Source of the DNA: an uncultured Bacteroidales bacterium
Lineage (GTDB): Bacteria > Bacteroidota > Bacteroidia > Bacteroidales > Bacteroidaceae
Assembly (NCBI GenBank): GCA_902779845.1
Contig: CACZCZ010000014.1
Location: forward strand, 17,704 to 81,703
Length of the DNA: 64,000 nt
Direction: 5' to 3'
A model generated the notes under the pieces. The model had not been told where the DNA came from and did not search any database. It saw only the letters and a list, made by a program, of their open reading frames with translations. Both the position numbers and the translations under genes were made by a program. This document shows, in pieces, positions 8,041 to 16,831 of this stretch. Each line of letters starts with the position of its first letter. The first letter of the stretch is position 1.

Positions 8041-9412
8041 CGTCCTTAGCTTCGGGGTGGCTATCGGGTTGGCTGTCGGCTTTCTTCTTGGCGAGGTACT
8101 CGGGCAGACTCAGGCCGGCCTGGTCGAAGAGCTCGTTGAGCGGGGGGATGCTCTTCATGAGACCGCTGACGAAGCCTGCGGTAGAGCTCTTGCCATCGCC
8201 GGAGGCACCGCTGTCCCAGACGGTGACCTTGTCGATGTTGATGCCCTTGATGGCATCGACCTGTGTCTTGACGAGTTCGGGCAGCTTCTCGAGCAAGAGC
8301 AGGGAGTAGGCGGCAGTGGCGTCGCCACCGGCGGCCTGCACCATCTTGTCGTAGCCCTGGGCCTGGCGTGTGAGGACTTCGAAGAGACCCTTAGCCTCAG
8401 CTTCCATCTTGGCGAAGACGGCGTCGGCCTCACCCTTGGCGATGGCGCGCTTCTGCTCGGCCTCGGCCTCGGCGGCGATGATGAGTCGCTGCTTCTCGAT
8501 CTCCTGCTGCACGATGATATTGGCGGTCTCGGTGGCACGCTCGCGCTCGGCACGGGCGGTCTCGGCGAGCTGCTCGGCAGCGTAGGCTTCCTCGAGGGCC
8601 TTGGCAGCCTGCACCTTCTCGGCAGCCTGCGCCTTGCGCTGGGCCTCGGCCTCCTTCTCGCGGCGGTAGGCCTCGGAGTTGGCAATCTCGACCTTGGCCT
8701 CGTTCTCACCCTTCACGGCCTGGGCGTTGGCCTCGGCGGTACGGATGCGGGTCTCACGGACGGCCTCGGCCTTACCGATTTCACCAATCTTGTCCTGCTC
8801 GGCCACGCGCACCTTGGCTTCGTTGATGGCCTTGGCGGCAGCCTCGCGACCGAGAGCCTCGATGTAGCCGCTCTCGTCCTTGATGTCGGTGACGTTGACG
8901 TTGATGAGGCGAAGACCAATCTTCTTCAGCTCCACCTCGACATTGGTGGAGATGGCCTCTAGGAACTTGTCGCGGTCGGAGTTCAGCTCCTCGATGGACA
9001 TGGTGGCGATGACCAGACGCAACTGACCGAAGAGGATGTCGCGCGCCAGCTCCTGAATCTGCTGCGGCGTCTGACCCAGCAGACGCTCGGCGGCAGCACT
9101 CATATACTCGGGCTCGGTGGAGATACCCACGGTGAAGCGGCAGGGGACATCCACGCGGATGTTCTGGCGTGACAGGGCATTGGTGAGGTTGGCGTCGATG
9201 CTCAGCGGCGTCAACGACATGTAAGCATAGTCCTGAATGATGGGCCACACGAAGGCACCACCACCATGGACACACTTGGCAGAGCCACGGGCTGCGCTCG
9301 TACCGTAAATCACTAAAATCTTGTCCGAAGGACAACGGCGGTAGCGGTTGAACAACGCTACGACCAGGAAGAAGGCCACTACGACGGCCACAACTACAAT
9401 GTAGAGATCCAT
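8027..9412 (-). CDS. Flotillin-like SPFH protein
   Basis: Scaffold protein of membrane microdomains. The 461-residue protein has one N-terminal membrane segment (residues 4-22), an SPFH/band-7 domain (about 25-210) and a long alanine/glutamate-rich helical coiled coil (about 210-370), which is the flotillin architecture. It lies 35 bp downstream of an NfeD/YuaF-like partner, as in the Bacillus yuaF-floT pair, and its 3' end overlaps the thioredoxin-fold lipoprotein gene. The three genes are probably one operon of envelope proteins. Confidence 0.93.
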   Translation of the reverse strand: MDLYIVVVAVVVAFFLVVALFNRYRRCPSDKILVIYGTSAARGSAKCVHGGGAFVWPIIQDYAYMSLTPLSIDANLTNALSRQNIRVDVPCRFTVGISTEPEYMSAAAERLLGQTPQQIQELARDILFGQLRLVIATMSIEELNSDRDKFLEAISTNVEVELKKIGLRLINVNVTDIKDESGYIEALGREAAAKAINEAKVRVAEQDKIGEIGKAEAVRETRIRTAEANAQAVKGENEAKVEIANSEAYRREKEAEAQRKAQAAEKVQAAKALEEAYAAEQLAETARAERERATETANIIVQQEIEKQRLIIAAEAEAEQKRAIAKGEADAVFAKMEAEAKGLFEVLTRQAQGYDKMVQAAGGDATAAYSLLLLEKLPELVKTQVDAIKGINIDKVTVWDSGASGDGKSSTAGFVSGLMKSIPPLNELFDQAGLSLPEYLAKKKADSQPDSHPEAKDDETA

Positions 9413-9447
9413 GTTGTGTATAGTTTAAAGTTGAAAGTTTAAGGGGG

Positions 9448-10119
9448 TTAAGAGTTTAAAATCCTCTCCACCAGCAGGCTGCCGCTGTCGATGACTTTGA
9501 CGACGGTCACGCGTGAGCCGGTGGGCAGTGCCTCGCCGTCGGTGAAGGCGGTGATTTCGTGGACGGAGCCGTTGATGCTGATCTGAACCTTACCGGAAGC
9601 GGAGTGGTTGGCGGGGATGCGGAGATAGACGCTGGCCGTCTGCCCCACACAATCCTGGATCTTGAAGTTGCCGCTCTTCTCCAGCTTCAGGATGGCACGC
9701 ATCAGCACCACGAAGATGGCCACGAATGCCAGGCCGATGAGGAAACTCAGGAAGATAAGCAGCGTCTGACTCTTCACCACGGGAGACAGGCTGATGCCAC
9801 CCCAACCGAAGCCGAGGAAGAAGTTGATGAAGTTGCGCAGCGAGAACAGCGAGAAGATACCCGCCGAGCCCAGCGTGCCCTCATGACCGGTGTGCCCCGA
9901 GGAGATGTCGCTGTCACCGACACCATCGCCGTCGAGGTCGGTGTGAACGTCGAAGTCGCTGCTCACATCCGCATCAACGTCGGAATCCATGTCGCCGATG
10001 CCCAGCAGCATCAACGCATTCTGAATGACAAACACGACGCTCGCAGCAACGGCACAAGCCCAGAAGACCTGCATCGTGGAATCCAGCGAGCCAAACCAGT
10101 TAGAAATCGTTGTAAACAT
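9448..10119 (-). CDS. NfeD/YuaF-like membrane protein
   Basis: About 223 residues with a hydrophobic segment near the N-terminus (VFWACAVAASVVFVIQNALML), an aspartate-rich linker (GDMDSDVDADVSSDFDVH), further membrane segments (about 85-140) and a C-terminal OB-like beta domain (DCVGQTASVYLRIPAN to the end). This matches short NfeD/YuaF partners of flotillins. The partnership with the next gene is inferred from order. A start at 10146 is also possible. The 35-bp gap to the flotillin gene contains agtttaa-type repeats. Confidence 0.8.
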   Translation of the reverse strand: MFTTISNWFGSLDSTMQVFWACAVAASVVFVIQNALMLLGIGDMDSDVDADVSSDFDVHTDLDGDGVGDSDISSGHTGHEGTLGSAGIFSLFSLRNFINFFLGFGWGGISLSPVVKSQTLLIFLSFLIGLAFVAIFVVLMRAILKLEKSGNFKIQDCVGQTASVYLRIPANHSASGKVQISINGSVHEITAFTDGEALPTGSRVTVVKVIDSGSLLVERILNS

Positions 10120-10279
10120 ATTGATAATGATAATGGATTGATCCAACTTTATGAATTAGACGGCAGATGCAATAGAAAAGTTGCAGACCGCGGACATTTT
10201 TTAGGAATGCTCTCACCCTCTTTCTCACTCTAATGACCACACGCTCATACATATATAATAAGGTACGCGTGCGGAGGAT

Positions 10280-11377
10280 TTATTTGTATTTGGCCAGATA
10301 GCTGTCAAGGGATTCGCCGGTGACCTTCTCGAAACTGCTGCGAGCGGTCTTGATGGTGCCGAAGCCGGCATCCTGACAGGCCCCAAGCGTGCGGACTTCG
10401 CCGCGAGCAATCATGCGCATGAGCTCATTGATGCGGTAGGTGCTGATGTACTCATGAATGTTGTAGTAGCCCTGACTGCGCACAGACTGCAGCAGAAGAT
10501 GACGGTTGAGCCCCACGGCTTCACAAAGCTGATCGCGACCAAAGGTGTAGTCCTTCCAGGCATCCTGGTTGTGCTGCATCCAGAACTCGATACGCTCGAA
10601 GCGGTGGCGGTTGGCCTCGTTGAAGTCTTCGTCATCCCCCTCGTTGGTCTCCACGACAGAAGGTTCGGTCTCCACCTTCAGGATTTCAGGCTTCGGCAGA
10701 CCCAGGGCCAGGGTCTCCAATGTGCGGAAACACATATAGAGGTTCTGCAGCGTCAGGATGACAAGCCACACGATGAAGAGCCAAAGGCTGTAGTCCAGCG
10801 TGAGCCACACGAAGATGCAGGAACTCAGTCCCAGCCCCACGGTGTAGGCCGCCAGATAGTTCGGTATGTCTGGGTGCTGCAGCAGGGTGCGAGGCAGACG
10901 GAACATGTTCAGCATGTAGTAGAAGCTCAGCCCCAGCACGACGAAACGCAGGAGGATGTCACTGGTGAAAAGTTGCGCCGGAATCTCACGCCACATGTGG
11001 AAGTGAACGGGATGGAAGCCGAAGAGAGACAGGAAGCCATAGACCACGAAGACACAGATAGCGGGAGCGGCATAGATGAGCATTCGCTTCCACTGCAGAT
11101 AGGCGGGCATCGGGATGCTCAACGGATAGATGGACTGCAAGAAGACGGCTGCGGTAAGTCCCATGAGGAGACCGGGGTCCAGAAGCATCGGCGTGGACGA
11201 CTCAATTTCCGGCGAGAAGAAGAGCATCGCCATAAAGGCAAAGCCGAAGAGCCCCATGATAGCGGCGAGAGAGAGATACTGCACCCTATGACGCGCAAAA
11301 AGCGACATCACGGCAGCTATCATCAGATGGGCAACCGTCACCGCCAGCAAAACGCTATGTAATGAGACAGAAATCAT
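10280..11377 (-). CDS. AraC-type regulator with a seven-helix membrane N-terminus
   Basis: A 365-residue protein. Residues 1-220 form about seven hydrophobic segments, then comes an acidic linker (VETNEGDDEDFNEANRH), and the C-terminal ~110 residues read as an AraC helix-turn-helix pair (LCEAVGLNRHLLLQSVRSQG, then YRINELMRMIARGEVRT, then GFGTIKTARSSFEKVTGESLDSY). It is therefore probably a membrane-bound transcription factor. Its signal is unknown. A minus-strand -7 element lies at 11412-11420. Its target could be the nearby envelope operon, but nothing shows this. Confidence 0.85.
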   Translation of the reverse strand: MISVSLHSVLLAVTVAHLMIAAVMSLFARHRVQYLSLAAIMGLFGFAFMAMLFFSPEIESSTPMLLDPGLLMGLTAAVFLQSIYPLSIPMPAYLQWKRMLIYAAPAICVFVVYGFLSLFGFHPVHFHMWREIPAQLFTSDILLRFVVLGLSFYYMLNMFRLPRTLLQHPDIPNYLAAYTVGLGLSSCIFVWLTLDYSLWLFIVWLVILTLQNLYMCFRTLETLALGLPKPEILKVETEPSVVETNEGDDEDFNEANRHRFERIEFWMQHNQDAWKDYTFGRDQLCEAVGLNRHLLLQSVRSQGYYNIHEYISTYRINELMRMIARGEVRTLGACQDAGFGTIKTARSSFEKVTGESLDSYLAKYK

Positions 11378-11483
11378 GTGTTAAATGGGGTATTTTTACC
11401 GCAGAATGCGTGCAAAGATAAAATGTTTTAAGGAAATAGACAAATTTCAGGCATTGAAAAGTGCAAGTTGTCATCTTTATTGC

Positions 11484-11492
11484 TATCTTTGC
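11484..11492 (+). promoter_or_regulatory. -7 element TATCTTTGC for the purine nucleoside phosphorylase operon
   Basis: Matches the Bacteroidetes TAnnTTTG consensus and lies 34 bp before the chosen start codon of the phosphorylase gene. Confidence 0.6.
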
Positions 11493-11526
11493 AACGAAAA
11501 GACGCAAAAAATCATTTTTTTCGCTT

Positions 11527-12408
11527 ATGTACGAGAAGATTCAAGCAACAGCGGCGTGGCTCAAAGAGAAGATGCCATCGAACCCCACGACAGCCATCAT
11601 CCTGGGCACAGGATTAGGACGTCTGGCTGAAGAAATAGAGATTTCACTGGCCATTGAGTACAAAGACATACCCAACTTCCCCATCTCCACGGTCGAGGGA
11701 CACAGCGGACAGTTCATCTTCGGAAAGCTGGGCGGTGTGGACATCATCGCCATGAAAGGACGCTTCCATTACTATGAAGGTTACTCGATGCAGGAGGTCA
11801 CCTTCCCCATCCGTGTCATGTATGAGCTGGGCATCCGAACGCTCTTTGTCTCGAATGCCGCCGGCGGAATGAATCCCGGCTTCAAAATTGGTGACCTGAT
11901 GGTCATCACAGACCACATCAACTTCTTCCCCGAGCACCCGCTACGCGGAAAGAACTACCCCACGGGGCCACGCTTCCCGGATATGCACGAGACCTACGAC
12001 CCGGCACTCATCAAGCTGGCCGGACAGATTGCTCGTGAGAAGAAGATACGCCTGCAATACGGCGTCTATGTCGGCGTGCAGGGACCCACTTTCGAGACGC
12101 CGGCCGAGTACAGGATGTACCGCACCCTGGGCGGTGACACCGTGGGAATGAGCACGGTGCCCGAGGTCATCGTGGCTCACCACTGCGGCATCCGCACCTT
12201 CGGCATCAGTGTGGTCACGGACCTGGGCGGTTTCGACAACCCCGTTGAGGTGTCACACGAAGAGGTTCAGGAGGCGGCCGACAAAGCCCAGCCTATCATG
12301 ACCGAGATCATGCGCGAGATGATTGTGCGCTCCGAGAAGCTGAAACACGAGAAGAATGAACAGTATAACACCGACCACCCGACAGAAACATGGAAATCGC
12401 AGAAATAG
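11527..12408 (+). CDS. Purine nucleoside phosphorylase
   Basis: Phosphorolysis of purine (deoxy)ribonucleosides for salvage. The 293-residue protein has GTGLGRLAEE, the phosphate-site motif EGHSGQ, MKGRFHYYEGYS, FVSNAAGGMNP and GPTFETPAEYRM, all trimeric PNP (PunA/DeoD2) signatures. I chose the ATG at 11527 because it follows the promoter at 11484-11492; a longer frame from a GTG at 11461 would run through that promoter. Its 3' end overlaps thiL by 19 bp. Confidence 0.95.
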   Translation: MYEKIQATAAWLKEKMPSNPTTAIILGTGLGRLAEEIEISLAIEYKDIPNFPISTVEGHSGQFIFGKLGGVDIIAMKGRFHYYEGYSMQEVTFPIRVMYELGIRTLFVSNAAGGMNPGFKIGDLMVITDHINFFPEHPLRGKNYPTGPRFPDMHETYDPALIKLAGQIAREKKIRLQYGVYVGVQGPTFETPAEYRMYRTLGGDTVGMSTVPEVIVAHHCGIRTFGISVVTDLGGFDNPVEVSHEEVQEAADKAQPIMTEIMREMIVRSEKLKHEKNEQYNTDHPTETWKSQK

Positions 12409-13448
12409 GTGAGTTCGGGCTGATACGCCACCTCACGGAGAACATAGAGCTGAAGAACCCTGAGACAAAGCGGGGCGCAGGGGATGACTGTGCTGTGATG
12501 GCGTTCGAACCGGGCCGCCAGGTGCTGGTCACCACCGACCTGCTGATGGAGGGTGTTCACTTCGACCTTCAGTATATGCCCCTGAAGCATCTGGGCTACA
12601 AGAGTGCGATGGTGAACCTGTCGGACATCTACGCCATGAACGGCCGTCCGCGCCAGATGACCGTCTCGCTAGCGCTCTCCAAACGCTTTGCCGTGGAGGA
12701 TCTGGAGACGTTCTACGAAGGGCTACGCCTGGCATGCGATGCCCACGGCTGCGACATCGTAGGCGGCGACACATCAGCATCACTGACGGGACTGGCCATC
12801 AGCATAACATGCATCGGCGATGCTCGCCCCGAGGACGTGGTCTATCGCGACGGCGCCAAGGATACAGACCTCATCTGCGTCACAGGCGACCTGGGCGCAG
12901 CATACATGGGGCTGCAACTGCTGGAACGCGAGAAGACAATCTACAATAGTCAAGTGAAAAGTGATAGTGCGAAGAGTGAGAAGCAGAATGCTGAGCTTGA
13001 TTTTCAGCCGGATTTCGCAGGCAAGGAATACCTGTTGGAACGCCAGCTGAAGCCCGAAGCGCGCAAAGACATCATTGAGGCACTGGCCCAAGCGGGCATC
13101 CGGCCCACAGCCATGATAGACATCAGCGACGGCCTCAGCAGCGAGCTCTTTCACATCTGCACACAGAGCCACGCGGGCTGCCGCATCTACGAGGAACGCA
13201 TTCCCCTGGACTACCAGACGGCGGTGATGGCTGAAGAACTGAACATGAACGTCGTCACGTGCGCCCTGAACGGCGGCGAGGACTATGAGCTGCTCTTCAC
13301 AGTGCCTCTGACAGAACACGACCGCGTGGCTGCCATCCCAGGCGTTAAAGTCATCGGTCACATGACGAAGCCGGAACTGGGACTACAGCTGGTGTGCCGC
13401 GATGGCGTTGAAATGCAACTGAAAGCACAAGGGTGGAGGGCGATCTGA
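12390..13448 (+). CDS. thiL: Thiamine-monophosphate kinase
   Basis: Phosphorylates TMP to the cofactor thiamine diphosphate. The 352-residue protein shows the metal/ATP motifs DDCAVMAF, VTTDLLMEGVHF, VNLSDIYAMNGRP, VGGDTSAS and IDISDGLSSE. After LQLLEREK comes a low-complexity stretch (NSQVKSDSAKSEKQN) encoded by agtgaaa-like words at 12946-12990, in frame and in a variable region, so activity is probably kept. It overlaps both neighbours, making a tightly coupled PNP-thiL-lpxK unit. Confidence 0.95.
   Translation: MEIAEIGEFGLIRHLTENIELKNPETKRGAGDDCAVMAFEPGRQVLVTTDLLMEGVHFDLQYMPLKHLGYKSAMVNLSDIYAMNGRPRQMTVSLALSKRFAVEDLETFYEGLRLACDAHGCDIVGGDTSASLTGLAISITCIGDARPEDVVYRDGAKDTDLICVTGDLGAAYMGLQLLEREKTIYNSQVKSDSAKSEKQNAELDFQPDFAGKEYLLERQLKPEARKDIIEALAQAGIRPTAMIDISDGLSSELFHICTQSHAGCRIYEERIPLDYQTAVMAEELNMNVVTCALNGGEDYELLFTVPLTEHDRVAAIPGVKVIGHMTKPELGLQLVCRDGVEMQLKAQGWRAI
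12946..12990 (+). repeat. Heptamer-like words inside thiL
   Basis: The codons between LEREK and AELDF are made of agtgaaa / agtgata / gagtgag words like those that fill intergenic spaces elsewhere. The stretch keeps the reading frame. Confidence 0.5.
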
Positions 13449-14515
13449 TCCATATCAACGACTGGCTGCGACCGCTCTCCTGGCTGTACGGAATGGGAGT
13501 CCGCCTGCGCAACGCCTGCTTTGATGCCGGTGTGCTGAAGCAGGTGAGCTTCGAGCGACCAGTCATCTGCGTGGGCAACCTCACCGTTGGCGGAACAGGT
13601 AAGACGCCACACACCGAGCTGCTGCTGCGCTGGCTGCTGCCCACGCATCGGGTAGCGGTACTCAGCAGGGGCTATAAGCGCAAGACACGCGGCTTCTTCC
13701 TGGCACAGCCGGACAGCACGATGCACGAGATTGGCGACGAGCCCTGGCAGATGAAGAAAAACTTCCCCAACGCCATCGTAGCCGTTGATAGCAACCGTCG
13801 CCGTGGTATCCGCAAGCTGCTCGACGATGAAAGGACACGCGACGTAGATGTCATCCTGCTTGACGATGCCTACCAGCACCGCTATGTGAAAGCCGGTCTG
13901 AACATCCTGCTCACCGACTACCACCGTCTGATGACCGACGATGTGCTGCTCCCTGCCGGACGCCTGCGTGAGCCGGTGACGGCGAAGGAACGCGCACAGA
14001 TCGTTATCGTCACGAAATGTCCTACAAACATGAAGCCGATGGACTTTCGTGTCATTCAGGAGGCCATGAACCTGAAGCCCTACCAGCACCTCTTCTTCTC
14101 CACTTTCCACTATGGGCATCTCCGCCGTTTGTTTGCTGACACGCCCGGACAGGTCGAAGTGCTGACACCCGACACGCATGTGCTCCTGATTACAGGCATC
14201 GCATCGCCACAGCAGATGTTGATCGACCTGAACCGCACGACGCGACACATCACACCCATCTCTTTCGCTGACCACCACGAGTTCACGGAACACGACATCC
14301 AGAGAATCGAGGAGGCCTTCACAGAGCTACAGGGCAACAAACGACTGATTATCACCACCGAGAAGGATGCAGCTCGTCTCTTGCTCATCCGCGACCTCTC
14401 ACCCATCGTGCGGCGACACATCTTCGTCCTGCCCATCCAAGTGAGGATTCTCCGCGACCAGAGCGACGAACTGCAGAAAATCATCATGAATTATACAACA
14501 AAGGGCTGTGTCTGA
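13433..14515 (+). CDS. lpxK: Tetraacyldisaccharide 4'-kinase
   Basis: Adds the 4'-phosphate of lipid A at the inner membrane. The 360-residue protein has the Walker-A-like GNLTVGGTGKTPHTELL, AVLSRGYKRKT, DDAYQHRYVKAGLNILL (LpxK signature) and LPAGRLREP. The start lies inside thiL (16-bp overlap). The stop codon is within the stem of the terminator at 14498-14528. Confidence 0.95.
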   Translation: MEGDLIHINDWLRPLSWLYGMGVRLRNACFDAGVLKQVSFERPVICVGNLTVGGTGKTPHTELLLRWLLPTHRVAVLSRGYKRKTRGFFLAQPDSTMHEIGDEPWQMKKNFPNAIVAVDSNRRRGIRKLLDDERTRDVDVILLDDAYQHRYVKAGLNILLTDYHRLMTDDVLLPAGRLREPVTAKERAQIVIVTKCPTNMKPMDFRVIQEAMNLKPYQHLFFSTFHYGHLRRLFADTPGQVEVLTPDTHVLLITGIASPQQMLIDLNRTTRHITPISFADHHEFTEHDIQRIEEAFTELQGNKRLIITTEKDAARLLLIRDLSPIVRRHIFVLPIQVRILRDQSDELQKIIMNYTTKGCV

Positions 14516-14528
14516 CACAGCCCTTTGT
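14498..14528. terminator. Bidirectional hairpin terminator between lpxK and sppA
   Basis: A near-perfect inverted repeat (acaaagggctgtgtc / gacacagccctttgt) spans the lpxK stop codon and lies 18 bp from the sppA stop. The genes converge here, so it probably serves both. Confidence 0.85.
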
Positions 14529-14545
14529 CCTCTATCGCATTGCTT

Positions 14546-16354
14546 TTACCAGATCTTCAGTTCATAAGGCAGACGCGCATACACACACTGGTCGATGCGC
14601 TGCGGCTGCAGCATTCGCTGCATCGTTGAGACGAAGGGATAAAGCTCACCGAAGGACGTGCGAATGCGCTCGTCGAAGTAGCTCTCCTTCTTTTCGTTGA
14701 AAAGCTCCTGCATGAAATCAGCCTTGGCAGGATATGCATCCACCGAATACTTCTCTAATTCAGCCAACTTGGCAGCCTCGGCAATTGCATCGTCGAGATT
14801 ACCCAGCTGGTCAACAAGACCAATCTTCAAGGCTTGCTCGCCAGTCCACACACGACCCTGTCCAATCACATCTACGCTGTCCTGCGAGATACCACGACCT
14901 GCAGCTACGCGCGATGTAAAGAGGTCATACCCACGTTCGATCATGCCTTGCAGCAGAGCGCTCTCGCTCTCATCGAAGCCACGAGCCATCAGGCCCAGGA
15001 CTGCGGAGCCGCCGAAGTCAGCGTGCTTGTTCGTCTTCACGACATCAAAGCGCAAGCCTATCTTATCCCGCAAGAGTTCAGAGCCATCGGGGAACATTCC
15101 AAAGATGCCGATGGAACCGGTTAAAGTGGAAGGCTCTGCAATAATCTTATTGGCACCACAGCTGATGTAGTAGCCACCGCTGGCTGCCATTCCGCCCATC
15201 GACACCACAACAGGCTTCTCAGCCTTGAGCAGCTCGATCTCATGCCATATCTGTTCGCTGGCGAAAGCGCTGCCACCCGGGGAATTCACGCGCAGCACCA
15301 CAGCCTTCACCTTGTCATCCTTGCGCAGCTTCTGCAATTCGCGGATGGTCGGCATCGTCTCGATATAGCTGTTTCCCACAGACATTGGGCTGCTGCCAGC
15401 TTGATCCACAATCTCACCAAAAGCGTAATAGACAGCTACGCGACTCTTTTCGTCGTCCTTGTCGGAAGCAGCAACGAGATCAGCAGGCGACACGAAGCGA
15501 ATCTTTTCTTCCGCTTTGAGGTCCAGCTTCGCACGCAACATCTCCTTGAAGCCATCGAGATAGGCCAGCGTATCCACCAGTCCGCTCTCAACGAGCTGTT
15601 CCGTGGGGCGAAGTGTCATAAACGAGTCTGCCAGTGCATTCAGCTGGTCGGTGCTAAGCTTGCGGCTCTCGCCGATTTCCTGAAGGTACTGCCCCCAGAT
15701 GCTACCCAGATAAGCCTCTACCTGCTGGCGGTTGGCCTCGCTCATTTCTGTCAAAATGTACGGTTCCACCGCACTCTTGAATGTGCCGACCTTAAAGACC
15801 TGCATCTTTATGCCCAGCTTCTTCATCGCCTCGGTGAAGAACATCGGAGCACCACCCAGGCCGTGCCAGTCAACAACGCCGTGAGGATTCACCACCACTT
15901 TGTCAGCGAGGCTGGCAAGATAGTAAGCGCCTTCGGAATAGGTGTCACCATAAGCAAAGATCCACTTACCGCTCTCTTTATATTTTAAAAGCGCCTGGCG
16001 CAGTTCCTGCAACATGGCCGGCGTTGCGCCACCGAAGGCTGCACCCACTTCCATGTAGATTCCCTCCACCTTATCATTCTTGGCAGCCTCCTCAACGGCA
16101 GCCAGCAACTGATCCAAACCCTGGGTCTCGTAGCGGTCGCCCAAGAACATCGCCAGTGGGTTCTCGGCAGCAGACCGTTCCTCGAGGGCACCGGTGAGAT
16201 TGATGCGGAGCACAGAGCCCTTGCGCACGCTGGTAGTCTGTCCCTCGCTGGCAGCCATTCCGATGAATGACACCAACATGATAACACATGCAATCAGTGT
16301 CCACAAGCCCAAGCCGACCACTGTTGCAAACACATACTTCAGAAAATCTTTCAT
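14546..16354 (-). CDS. sppA: Signal peptide peptidase SppA, 67K type
   Basis: Membrane-bound serine protease that degrades released signal peptides. About 602 residues: one N-terminal membrane helix (KYVFATVVGLGLWTLIACVI), then two tandem protease-fold halves. The C-terminal half contains the serine region SMGGMAASGGYYIS, and the N-terminal half contains the lysine region around GVVDWHGLGG. Length and two-domain layout match the E. coli type. I chose the start at 16354 (MKDFLKYVFATV); an in-frame ATG at 16408 adds residues not typical of the family. Confidence 0.94.
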   Translation of the reverse strand: MKDFLKYVFATVVGLGLWTLIACVIMLVSFIGMAASEGQTTSVRKGSVLRINLTGALEERSAAENPLAMFLGDRYETQGLDQLLAAVEEAAKNDKVEGIYMEVGAAFGGATPAMLQELRQALLKYKESGKWIFAYGDTYSEGAYYLASLADKVVVNPHGVVDWHGLGGAPMFFTEAMKKLGIKMQVFKVGTFKSAVEPYILTEMSEANRQQVEAYLGSIWGQYLQEIGESRKLSTDQLNALADSFMTLRPTEQLVESGLVDTLAYLDGFKEMLRAKLDLKAEEKIRFVSPADLVAASDKDDEKSRVAVYYAFGEIVDQAGSSPMSVGNSYIETMPTIRELQKLRKDDKVKAVVLRVNSPGGSAFASEQIWHEIELLKAEKPVVVSMGGMAASGGYYISCGANKIIAEPSTLTGSIGIFGMFPDGSELLRDKIGLRFDVVKTNKHADFGGSAVLGLMARGFDESESALLQGMIERGYDLFTSRVAAGRGISQDSVDVIGQGRVWTGEQALKIGLVDQLGNLDDAIAEAAKLAELEKYSVDAYPAKADFMQELFNEKKESYFDERIRTSFGELYPFVSTMQRMLQPQRIDQCVYARLPYELKIW

Positions 16355-16408
16355 TGTTGTTACTGATTTAGTTGACAAAATTCGGGGCAAATGTACAAAG
16401 AAAATCAT

Positions 16409-16831
16409 TGCTACATCACGATTTCGTCGACTAATTTTCGGTCACACCGCATTTTTATACCTTTTTTATCATACGCTCTGTCCACAAAAACGTACTTTTG
16501 CATCACAATTCAACAAAAGCGCGTCCTTTCCACCTTTCATCACAAGAACAGCAAAACAATCCTTAGCGGTTGAGCACCCCACTCAGGGGCTGTTTTTACG
16601 CCAGTGATAACAAGGATGGCTCTTTAAATAAGAAAATTATTCAAAAAGCACCGATTTCATCGGGATAATAGAAGGCAGGTGTCGATGTGAGTCGATGCCT
16701 GCTTAATTTGTACGTTTCGGTACACACGATGCAATTATACCGATATTCCATATATAATATACGCGCGTGTGTGTATTTTTGCATGATGATTTAGAGAGGT
16801 ATATCAACAAATTTTCAAAGCATATCATTTT
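16409..16831. other. Gene-free region with promoters and hairpins
   Basis: A 420-bp spacer between the divergent sppA and PCMD genes. It holds a plus-strand -7 element TACTTTTGC (16493-16501) with no ORF after it, an imperfect gcacccc/ggggctg hairpin followed by Ts near 16572-16600, a hairpin with arms gcagg..tcga / tcga..cctgc (16675-16702), and a final TATTTTTGC element about 50 bp before the PCMD gene. It might encode a roughly 100-nt RNA, which is inference. Confidence 0.4.
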
